From Clostridiales bacterium (GTDB lineage: Bacteria; Bacillota; Clostridia; Oscillospirales; Ruminococcaceae): DNA of 8,624 nucleotides. The notes under the pieces are model-generated. The model did not search any database. It was not told the origin of the DNA and worked only from the letters and a program-made list of their open reading frames with translations. Both the position numbers and the translations under genes were made by a program. The stretch spans positions 1 through 8,624 of the forward strand of contig JAAYSW010000179.1 in assembly GCA_012523875.1 (NCBI GenBank), written 5' to 3'. Of this stretch, positions 1 through 5,385 are shown piece by piece. Within the stretch, counting starts at the first letter, position 1, and each line of letters begins with the position of its first letter.

Positions 1-23
1 AAAATTACTCCCTATAAAAGTAA

Positions 24-55
24 TAAAAAATGGCAACCTTAATTAAGGTTGCCAT
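24..55 (-). terminator. Rho-independent terminator after dnaJ
   Basis: A perfect 24-base palindrome at 31-54 (arm TGGCAACCTT, centre AATT) is extended by one pair at 30/55. On the minus strand it is followed at once by TTTTTT (complement of 25-30) and more T-rich sequence. It starts 15 bases past the dnaJ stop codon. On the plus strand no T run follows the stem, so it should act only on leftward transcription. It closes the heat-shock operon, so no fifth gene (such as prmA, which follows dnaJ in many Bacilli) is expected from the same transcript. Nothing can be said about bases 1-20. Confidence 0.92.
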
Positions 56-69
56 GATGTTCTACGCTT

Positions 70-1218
70 TCAGCCGAGTTTATCTTTTAATTTACTAAAG
101 AAAGATTGTCTTTTTTGATAGTTTTTATCAGTCAATGAGTTTTCAAAATTCTTAAGTAATTCCCTTTGCTTTTTAGATAGATTTTTAGGAACTTCCACAA
201 TTACTTTAACATATTGGTCGCCCCTAGTATCCTTGCCAATCTTTTTAATACCTTTATTTCTAAGACGGAATGTAGTTCCGTTCTGGGTGCCCTCGCTAAC
301 AGTGTATTTAACATTACCATCAATGGTTGGAACAGTGAGCTCATCACCTAGAACGGCTTGAGTATATGTTATTGGGATTTCACAGTGAACATCGAATCCT
401 TTTCGTGAAAATACAGGGTCAGGTCTTACTGTAACATTTACATGAAGATGTCCATTTGGTCCACCGTTAAATCCAGAATCGCCCTGATTAGGAACACGAA
501 GCACCTGTCCATTATCTATGCCGGCAGGAATATCCACATTAATTGTTTTCTGCACTCGATTCCTTCCGCTACCGCCGCATTTTTGACAAGGGTTGTTAAT
601 AACCTTGCCTTTACCATTACATCTTGGACAAGTTTTTTGCGATTGTATAATACCGAATGCTGTTCTTTGTGCAACCTTCACAACGCCTATACCATTACAA
701 TCGGGACAGGTTTCAGGGGAATGTCCTTTTGCGGCTCCATCTCCACCACAATCATCGCATCTTTCCATGCGATAGATTTTAACATCCTGTTTTACACCAC
801 GACAAGCATCCATAAAACTAATATTTACACCAACTTGGATATCCTGCCCCCTGCGTGGGGAATTAGCATTTGCAGTACCACGTGAGCCACCGCCAAAAAT
901 ACCACCAAAGATATTATCGAAGATATCGCCCATATCGCTGAATCCACCACTGAATCCACCTGTAAACCCACCACCACCGCCATAGGTTGGATCTACTCCT
1001 GCATGACCAAACTGGTCGTACTTAGCTCTCTTATCAGCATCAGAAAGCACTTCAAAGGCTTCTGTTGCCTCTTTAAACTTACTTTCAGCCTCTTTATTAT
1101 CGGGATTGAGGTCGGGGTGATATTTCTTAGCGAGTGCCCGATATGCTTTTTTTAATTCTTCATCGGATGCTCCCTTACTCACACCGAGTACCTCATAATA
1201 ATCTCTCTTATTTGACAT
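70..1218 (-). CDS. dnaJ: Chaperone protein DnaJ (Hsp40)
   Basis: Co-chaperone that delivers unfolded clients to DnaK and stimulates its ATPase; cytoplasmic. The 382-residue protein is a full-length type I DnaJ. The J domain spans about residues 5-70 with the HPD motif at 34-36. A Gly/Phe-rich region follows at about 79-113. Four CXXCXGXG zinc-binding repeats begin at C154, C171, C197 and C211, so both zinc centres are intact. The two C-terminal substrate-binding beta domains follow (about 220-345). The start is an ATG preceded by a perfect AGGAGG (1225-1230) with a 6-base spacer, and the stop is TGA. It is the last gene of hrcA-grpE-dnaK-dnaJ, separated from dnaK by an unusually long 158-base gap that holds a repeat element and hairpins, and it is followed by a terminator. 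No anomaly in the protein itself. Confidence 0.98.
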   Translation of the reverse strand: MSNKRDYYEVLGVSKGASDEELKKAYRALAKKYHPDLNPDNKEAESKFKEATEAFEVLSDADKRAKYDQFGHAGVDPTYGGGGGFTGGFSGGFSDMGDIFDNIFGGIFGGGSRGTANANSPRRGQDIQVGVNISFMDACRGVKQDVKIYRMERCDDCGGDGAAKGHSPETCPDCNGIGVVKVAQRTAFGIIQSQKTCPRCNGKGKVINNPCQKCGGSGRNRVQKTINVDIPAGIDNGQVLRVPNQGDSGFNGGPNGHLHVNVTVRPDPVFSRKGFDVHCEIPITYTQAVLGDELTVPTIDGNVKYTVSEGTQNGTTFRLRNKGIKKIGKDTRGDQYVKVIVEVPKNLSKKQRELLKNFENSLTDKNYQKRQSFFSKLKDKLG

Positions 1219-1235
1219 AACTTACCTCCTGAAAA

Positions 1236-1307
1236 TGTAGGTACGGATATTCCATCCGCCAGTTTTGAATTGAATTTTTGCAGGCGAAAATGGTTTTCGC
1301 TCCTACA
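1236..1307. repeat. MITE-like hairpin element between dnaK and dnaJ
   Basis: A 72-bp block bounded by inverted ends TGTAGG (1236-1241) and CCTACA (1302-1307). Just inside each end sits a hairpin: CGGAT-ATTCC-ATCCG on the left (1244-1258) and GCGAAAA-TGG-TTTTCGC on the right (1284-1300). The centre is AT-rich and has no coding potential. This architecture, with matching ends and subterminal palindromes, is that of small non-autonomous repeated elements. From memory, elements with TGTAGG ends and GGCG-type hairpins recur in intergenic regions of gut Clostridia, but I cannot confirm further copies here because only one is in the window. I see no clear target-site duplication. The left end lies 5 bases from the dnaJ ribosome binding site, so in the operon mRNA the folded element would sit just upstream of dnaJ translation initiation. 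Confidence 0.6.
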
Positions 1308-1331
1308 ATTCGGGTAACCCTCTGTTCAAGA

Positions 1332-1363
1332 TTTTTGGGCGGACTATATAATCCACCCAAAAA
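1332..1363 (-). promoter_or_regulatory. mRNA hairpin just after dnaK
   Basis: On the minus strand this reads TTTTTGGGTGGA, an 8-base loop, then TCCGCCCAAAAA. In RNA all 12 positions pair, one as U-G; read on the plus strand the same position (C1340/A1355) is a mismatch. The structure therefore fits the leftward dnaK-dnaJ transcript. It begins 13 bases after the dnaK stop. No U tract follows it, so it is a poor intrinsic terminator. Likely roles are an mRNA processing or 3'-end stabilising stem that lets dnaK and dnaJ levels differ, or a weak attenuator. The function is inferred; the stem is seen. Confidence 0.6.
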
Positions 1364-1376
1364 CATTTTATCTAGC

Positions 1377-3206
1377 TTAAACTTCGGTATAATCTGCATC
1401 AACAACACCGTCGTCTGCGTTACTAAAATCTTCAGGATTTGGCTGTTGAGCATTTCCGTCCTGTTGTGGAGCAGATTGCTGGTAAACCTTTGTTGAAATT
1501 TCTTGTATTGCCTTTTGAAGCTCATCAGTTTTAGCTTTAATATCATCCGTATTATCAGTTTTAAGGGCTTCCTTTAAACCATCAATTTTCGCCTGTATAG
1601 GTGCTTTATCATCGTCAGTTACCTTATCAGCAAAGTCAGCCAATGCTTTTTCAGATTGATAAACAAGGTTTTCACCCGCATTTTTAGCATCAACAGCTTC
1701 ACGATTTTTTCTGTCTTCATCTGCATATTTTTCAGCTTCCTTAACAGCCTTTTCAATATCCTCCTTAGACATATTAGTAGAAGCAGTAATTGAAATATCC
1801 TGTTCTTTTCCTGTGCCTAAATCTTTAGCAGAAACATGAACAATACCATTTGCATCAATATCGAAAGTAACTTCAATTTGTGGAACACCTCTTGGAGCTG
1901 GTGCAATTCCATCAAGTTTAAATGTACCCAATTGCTTATTATCCTTTGCGAATTCACGCTCACCTTGCAGCACATTAATATCAACAGCAGGCTGATTATC
2001 AGCATATGTTGAGAAAATCTGTGTTTTCTTTGTAGGAATTGTTGTATTTCTTGGAATCATAGGAGTGCTTATTCCACCAGCAGTTTCGATACCAAGTGTA
2101 AGAGGGGTAACATCTAATAGAAGCAAACCTTCCTTAACATCTCCGCCAAGGACTCCACCTTGATATGATGCACCAAGTGCAACACATTCATCAGGGTTGA
2201 TACCCTTAAACGCTTCCTTGCCAATTAAATCCTTAACAGCCTCTTGTACAGCTGGAATTCTTGTTGAACCACCAACAAGAAGAACCTTATTTAAGTCACT
2301 AGCTTTAAGTCCACTATCCTGTAATGCTTGCTTAACAGGTCCCATTGTAGCCTGAACTAAATCAGCAGTCAGCTCATTAAATTTAGCCTGTGTAAGATTT
2401 AAATCAAGATGTTTTGGACCATTAGCATCAGCGGTGATAAATGGTAGATTTATATTTGTTGTAGGAGTTGAAGAAAGCTCAATCTTAGCCTTCTCAGCAG
2501 CCTCTCTTAGTCTTTGCATAGCCATATTATCATTTGATAAATCAATGCCATCTGTTTTCTTAAACTCTGCCGTCATCCAGTTTATAATTCTCTGGTCAAA
2601 ATCGTCACCACCGAGTCGATTATTACCAGCAGTTGCAAGCACCTGTTGAACACCATCACCCATTTCGATAATGGAAACGTCGAAAGTACCGCCACCTAAG
2701 TCATAAACCATAACCTTCTGGTCTTCTTCCTTATCAACACCATATGAAAGAGCAGCAGCAGTTGGTTCATTTATAATTCTCTTAACAGTAAGACCAGCAA
2801 TTTGCCCAGCATCCTTAGTAGCCTGTCTTTGAGCATCAGTAAAGTATGCAGGAACTGTAATAACAGCTTCTGTAACCTTCTCACCAAGATATGCTTCAGC
2901 ATCAGTTTTAAGCTTTTGCAGAATCATTGCTGAAATTTCTTGTGGTGTATAATTCTTGCCATCAATATCAACCTTAAAATCAGAACCCATATGACGTTTT
3001 ATGGACATAACAGTTTTATCAGGGTTTGTAATAGCTTGACGTTTTGCAACCTGTCCTATTAATCTCTCCCCAGTTTTTGTGAAAGCTACAACAGAAGGAG
3101 TGGTTCTTGCACCTTCTGAGTTTGGAATAACTACTGCGTTTCCACCTTCCATAACGGCAACGCAAGAGTTTGTAGTACCTAAGTCAATACCTATAATTTT
3201 TGCCAT
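1377..3206 (-). CDS. dnaK: Chaperone protein DnaK (Hsp70)
   Basis: ATP-dependent cytoplasmic chaperone and the core of the DnaK-DnaJ-GrpE machine. I use the ATG at 3204-3206 (product MAKIIGIDLG..., 609 residues), not the upstream in-frame ATG at 3240-3242. The chosen ATG has AAAGGA at 3215-3220 with an 8-base spacer, and its product begins as DnaK proteins normally do. Nucleotide-binding domain motifs, numbered from this start: DLGTTNS at 8-14, NEPTAAALSYG at 146-156, DLGGGTFDVS at 169-178, LLVGGSTRIP at 309-318. The interdomain linker containing LLLLDVTP is near 361-368, followed by the substrate-binding beta domain and helical lid, then a disordered Gln/Asn/Asp tail ending DADYTEV. Compared with E. 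coli DnaK, the region around residues 70-85 lacks roughly 23 residues, a known mark of Gram-positive DnaK. Third gene of the operon, 71 bases after grpE. Confidence 0.98.
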   Translation of the reverse strand: MAKIIGIDLGTTNSCVAVMEGGNAVVIPNSEGARTTPSVVAFTKTGERLIGQVAKRQAITNPDKTVMSIKRHMGSDFKVDIDGKNYTPQEISAMILQKLKTDAEAYLGEKVTEAVITVPAYFTDAQRQATKDAGQIAGLTVKRIINEPTAAALSYGVDKEEDQKVMVYDLGGGTFDVSIIEMGDGVQQVLATAGNNRLGGDDFDQRIINWMTAEFKKTDGIDLSNDNMAMQRLREAAEKAKIELSSTPTTNINLPFITADANGPKHLDLNLTQAKFNELTADLVQATMGPVKQALQDSGLKASDLNKVLLVGGSTRIPAVQEAVKDLIGKEAFKGINPDECVALGASYQGGVLGGDVKEGLLLLDVTPLTLGIETAGGISTPMIPRNTTIPTKKTQIFSTYADNQPAVDINVLQGEREFAKDNKQLGTFKLDGIAPAPRGVPQIEVTFDIDANGIVHVSAKDLGTGKEQDISITASTNMSKEDIEKAVKEAEKYADEDRKNREAVDAKNAGENLVYQSEKALADFADKVTDDDKAPIQAKIDGLKEALKTDNTDDIKAKTDELQKAIQEISTKVYQQSAPQQDGNAQQPNPEDFSNADDGVVDADYTEV

Positions 3207-3277
3207 AATAATCATCCTTTCAGTATAAAAAATTAAATTCAATTTATATCAAACATATAATCTGGAGTTTCAAGTTA

Positions 3278-3889
3278 TCAATTCGCAACAACAACCATTG
3301 CGTAACGTATAACTTTATCTTTGAGCATATAACCCTTTTGATAAACCTCACAAATCGTATTCTCTTCAAATTTATCATCATCCACACGCTTGATAGCATT
3401 ATGCAGATTGGGGTCAAAAGGTTTATTGAATGCCTCAATTTCCTTTACATTCATTTTTTCTAGAATTGATTTAAGCTGATTAAAAATCATTTCAATTCCA
3501 ACCCTATAATTATCATCTGAACATTCTGTTTCAAGGGCACGTTCAAAATTATCAATTACAGGTAGCATTTCTAAGATACAACTTACTGTGGCATCGCTAT
3601 AGATTTCTGCTTTTTCCTTAACAGTCCGTTTTCTATAATTATCATACTCTGCCAAGAGTCTTAAATACTTATCGTTTGCAGAATTAAGAGCCTCTTCAAT
3701 TTTCTTTGCAAGCCCATCAGTTTCACCATCTGTACTTTTATCAATGCTATCGCTTTCCATAATATCAACATCAATATCGGCATCAGTGGTTTCGGTTGTA
3801 GCTTCTTGATTTTCAGTGGATTCTGCATCCTCTAGAACAATATCCTTTTCATCAATCACTTCTATTGTCATCCTTTCCGTTAAAATCAT
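3278..3889 (-). CDS. grpE: Nucleotide exchange factor GrpE
   Basis: Releases ADP from DnaK and so resets the chaperone cycle; acts as a dimer in the cytoplasm. Up to 203 residues, a normal GrpE length. An acidic, probably disordered N-terminus (to about residue 58) is followed by the long dimerising helix with the family pattern LRLLAEYDNYRKR (76-88) and LPVIDNFERAL (109-119). The C-terminal beta wing contains FDPNLHNAI (158-166) and ends in YQKGYMLKDKVIRYAMVVV. The start is uncertain. The ATG at 3889 overlaps hrcA by 38 bases with only a weak GGA-type site. An ATG at 3871 has AAAGG directly abutting it. A GTG at 3859 has AAAGGA 11 bases upstream and overlaps the hrcA end by 8 bases (GTGATTGA), an arrangement suited to translational coupling. 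The N-terminal choice does not alter the conserved domain. Confidence 0.95.
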   Translation of the reverse strand: MILTERMTIEVIDEKDIVLEDAESTENQEATTETTDADIDVDIMESDSIDKSTDGETDGLAKKIEEALNSANDKYLRLLAEYDNYRKRTVKEKAEIYSDATVSCILEMLPVIDNFERALETECSDDNYRVGIEMIFNQLKSILEKMNVKEIEAFNKPFDPNLHNAIKRVDDDKFEENTICEVYQKGYMLKDKVIRYAMVVVAN

Positions 3890-4898
3890 CTTCTTCCGAG
3901 ATTAAGTCTGTAATCTTCTGTGTGAAGTATTCTAAATAAGGAATTATTTTTGAATAGTCCAACCTCATCGGCCCGATAATTCCTAATGAACCAGCTTCTT
4001 TATCGCCTTTTTGATATTTTGATACTATAAGGCTTGAGTTACCTATAATAAAGGAATCCTTTTCATCGCTGAAAATAACCTTAATTCCTTCAAAACTTTT
4101 ATCAATTAGGGACATAACATTATGTTTATTCTCAATAAAGCGAACAATTTCCATTTTATCAAGGTCATCACGATTGAGAAGATTTTTTTCTCCACTCACA
4201 GTAACTTCATCATCACGCAAATCCTTTGATAATTCGTATATTCCTTCGACAAGGGGGGATAGAGTAACCATATAAGTTCCAAGTGAAGTAACAAGTTCTT
4301 CAAACATTTCATCAGAAAGGCTTTCTATTGAAATGCCATGGAGATTTTCTTGTACATACTTACTAAAAAAGTCAAGATGGTTTTCGTCTAAATCAAACTC
4401 GAGCCTACAAGCTTTATTTTTCACATTTCCGCTTGAAGTGATAAGCAAGATTACATATAGACGTTTTCCCGTAGGGATTATCTCAACCTTTGTTATAATT
4501 GAAAATTTAGGTGTTGAGTTACTTGCAACTGTTGCACATTTAGTAATTTCAGCGAGTGCAGTAGTTGCGTTTTGGATTAAAAGGTCTTCTGTGAAAACAT
4601 CATCAATATTTAGCAACTCATCGAGTTTCCTTTTTTCGTCATCAGAAAGGGGATTATTCTCGCTAGAAATGGTATCTATATATACTTTAAATCCACTAAA
4701 GGTAGGGATTCTACCCGCTGAAGTATGTGGTTGCTCAAGCAATCCGAGTTGTTCAAGGACTGCCATATCATTTCTTACAGTTGCAGCTGATACATTAATC
4801 TCAGGAAGCATAGATAATTTTTTTGAGCCAACTGGTTCACCGGTCAAAATATATTCGTCAATAACAGCTCTTAGTATTTTTAATTTTCTGTTATTCAC
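3852..4898 (-). CDS. hrcA: Heat-inducible transcriptional repressor HrcA
   Basis: Repressor of class I heat-shock genes that binds CIRCE; it needs the GroEL chaperonin to stay active, so titration of GroEL by misfolded protein lifts repression (family knowledge). The 348-residue product is typical in length. The N-terminal winged helix holds GEPVGSKKL (20-28) and the recognition part SAATVRNDMAVLEQLGLL (37-54), followed by the conserved HTSAGRIPT (58-66). The middle and C-terminal dimerisation/GAF-like region includes GEKNLL (236-241) and the family-typical GSLGIIGPMRLDYSKIIPYL (303-322). The start is GTG (complement of 4896-4898), preceded by AAGGAGG at 4911-4917 with a rather long 12-base spacer (10 if the following GG pairs). 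It is the first gene of the operon. CIRCE and the promoter lie just upstream, so the gene is autoregulated. Its end overlaps grpE. Confidence 0.97.
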   Translation of the reverse strand: MNNRKLKILRAVIDEYILTGEPVGSKKLSMLPEINVSAATVRNDMAVLEQLGLLEQPHTSAGRIPTFSGFKVYIDTISSENNPLSDDEKRKLDELLNIDDVFTEDLLIQNATTALAEITKCATVASNSTPKFSIITKVEIIPTGKRLYVILLITSSGNVKNKACRLEFDLDENHLDFFSKYVQENLHGISIESLSDEMFEELVTSLGTYMVTLSPLVEGIYELSKDLRDDEVTVSGEKNLLNRDDLDKMEIVRFIENKHNVMSLIDKSFEGIKVIFSDEKDSFIIGNSSLIVSKYQKGDKEAGSLGIIGPMRLDYSKIIPYLEYFTQKITDLISEEDDFNGKDDNRSD

Positions 4899-4944
4899 TT
4901 GAAATCTACCCCTCCTTATCTAAGATGTACTGAAGATTTTATTT

Positions 4945-4976
4945 GAGTGCTAGCACTCTATGTGGTTGAGTGCTAA
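4945..4976 (-). promoter_or_regulatory. CIRCE operator (HrcA binding site) with an extra half-site
   Basis: The core is 4950-4976. Read on the minus strand it is TTAGCACTC, a 9-base spacer, then GAGTGCTAG. This matches the CIRCE consensus TTAGCACTC-N9-GAGTGCTAA in 17 of 18 arm positions, the last base being G instead of A. The altered arm also overlaps a further half-site, so that 4945-4958 is the perfect palindrome GAGTGCTAGCACTC. It lies 47 bases upstream of the hrcA start codon, overlapping the expected transcription start, where HrcA would block initiation. Confidence 0.95.
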
Positions 4977-5009
4977 TTATAATTTAACACTATAATTCAC
5001 TTATGTCAA
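4976..5009 (-). promoter_or_regulatory. Heat-shock operon promoter (sigma-A type)
   Basis: On the minus strand a perfect -35 box TTGACA (complement of 5004-5009) is followed after 17 bases by TAAATT (4981-4986) and, overlapping it, by a perfect TATAAT (4976-4981) at a 22-base spacing. The 17-base pairing has the right geometry, while the TATAAT has the better sequence but is too far from this -35. Either choice puts the start point inside CIRCE, as expected for an HrcA-repressed vegetative promoter, and gives a 5' leader of about 70-80 nt before the hrcA GTG. Confidence 0.82.
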
Positions 5010-5121
5010 GAGTAATAAAAACATTTCGTGGATTATGTACAAAAATGTTAAAAATAAATCATTTGTTTTGCACAATGAGAACAATGTAGCACTATGGTAA
5101 CCTATTTTGACTTTGCTACTA
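5010..5121. other. Divergent intergenic spacer upstream of the polysaccharide operon
   Basis: Part of the 483-base gap between hrcA and the glycosyl-phosphotransferase gene. It has no open reading frame of note. It holds two inverted repeats. AACATTT/AAATGTT (5020-5026 and 5043-5049) is weak and AT-rich. CAATGTAGCA at 5082-5091 matches TGCTAC-T-ATTG at 5114-5124 with one inserted base. A TTGACT at 5107-5112 duplicates the -35 box at 5122-5127. The second inverted repeat runs into that -35 box, so it is a candidate operator. Confidence 0.45.
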
Positions 5122-5149
5122 TTGACTTTTTATTATAAGTTGCTATAAT
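5122..5149 (+). promoter_or_regulatory. Promoter of the polysaccharide operon
   Basis: TTGACT (5122-5127), a 16-base spacer, and a perfect TATAAT (5144-5149). This is the best sigma-A-like promoter on the plus strand of the intergenic region. It predicts a start near 5156 and a leader of about 230 nt before the ATG at 5386. No better promoter is visible nearer the gene; the AT-rich leader contains other TATAAT-like strings without a -35 partner, for example at 5218-5223. Confidence 0.75.
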
Positions 5150-5385
5150 TAAGTAATGTATATTGAATTTAAATGAATATGGTTTTCCATTTTTTAAACT
5201 ATCTATTTTTCACAGATTATAATATAAGTTTATGTTTAACTTAACTAAATATCAATATACTCTGTAGATTAATCAACATTATTTTATTATGCGATTATCT
5301 ATTGCATAATAAATTTTGAAGAATATAAAATATAAAAAGTAGAAGCAATAAAAATATTGCATAAGAATCGTTTAAAAGGTGAGTA
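5150..5385 (+). promoter_or_regulatory. AT-rich 5' leader with alternative hairpins
   Basis: Probable untranslated leader of the polysaccharide operon, with no recognisable gene. A perfect 10-bp stem TTTATTATGC/GCATAATAAA lies at 5283-5292 and 5304-5313 with an 11-base loop. A second hairpin GCAATA-AAAA-TATTGC lies at 5345-5360, ending 17 bases before the GG of the ribosome binding site. The 10-mer TATTGCATAA occurs twice (5300-5309 and 5355-5364), so the GCATAA or TATTGC parts of one hairpin could pair with the partner strand of the other. A minor ATGG-TTTT-CCAT hairpin followed by T-rich sequence is at 5179-5195. It does not match a riboswitch class I recognise. The stems are visible; any regulatory role is inference. 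Confidence 0.4.

Noticed and set aside
442..885. 147-codon plus-strand open frame opposite dnaJ
   Set aside because: It lies wholly antisense to the zinc-finger part of dnaJ, its composition (many Thr, Ile, Ser, Cys) mirrors the reverse of conserved dnaJ codons, and it resembles no family I know.
1208..1546. 112-codon minus-strand open frame covering the dnaK-dnaJ gap
   Set aside because: It overlaps the end of dnaK in another frame and reads through the hairpins and the repeat element; no ribosome binding site fits and no domain is visible.
3207..3242. N-terminal extension of DnaK from the upstream ATG at 3242
   Set aside because: The extra 12 residues do not resemble any DnaK N-terminus, and the AAAGGA site lies inside this stretch, placed correctly for the ATG at 3206.
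3207..3277. Possible internal promoter for dnaK in the grpE-dnaK gap
   Set aside because: TTGAAA/TATAAA- and TTGATA/TATACT-like pairs exist on the minus strand but at 19-base spacing in very AT-rich DNA, so chance is sufficient to explain them.
4333..4902. 189-codon plus-strand open frame opposite hrcA
   Set aside because: Antisense to the conserved HrcA coding sequence with low-complexity Ser/Phe-rich translation; a shadow of hrcA.
5179..5195. ATGG-TTTT-CCAT followed by T residues as a terminator in the leader
   Set aside because: The stem is only 4 bp; too weak to call an intrinsic terminator or attenuator on its own.
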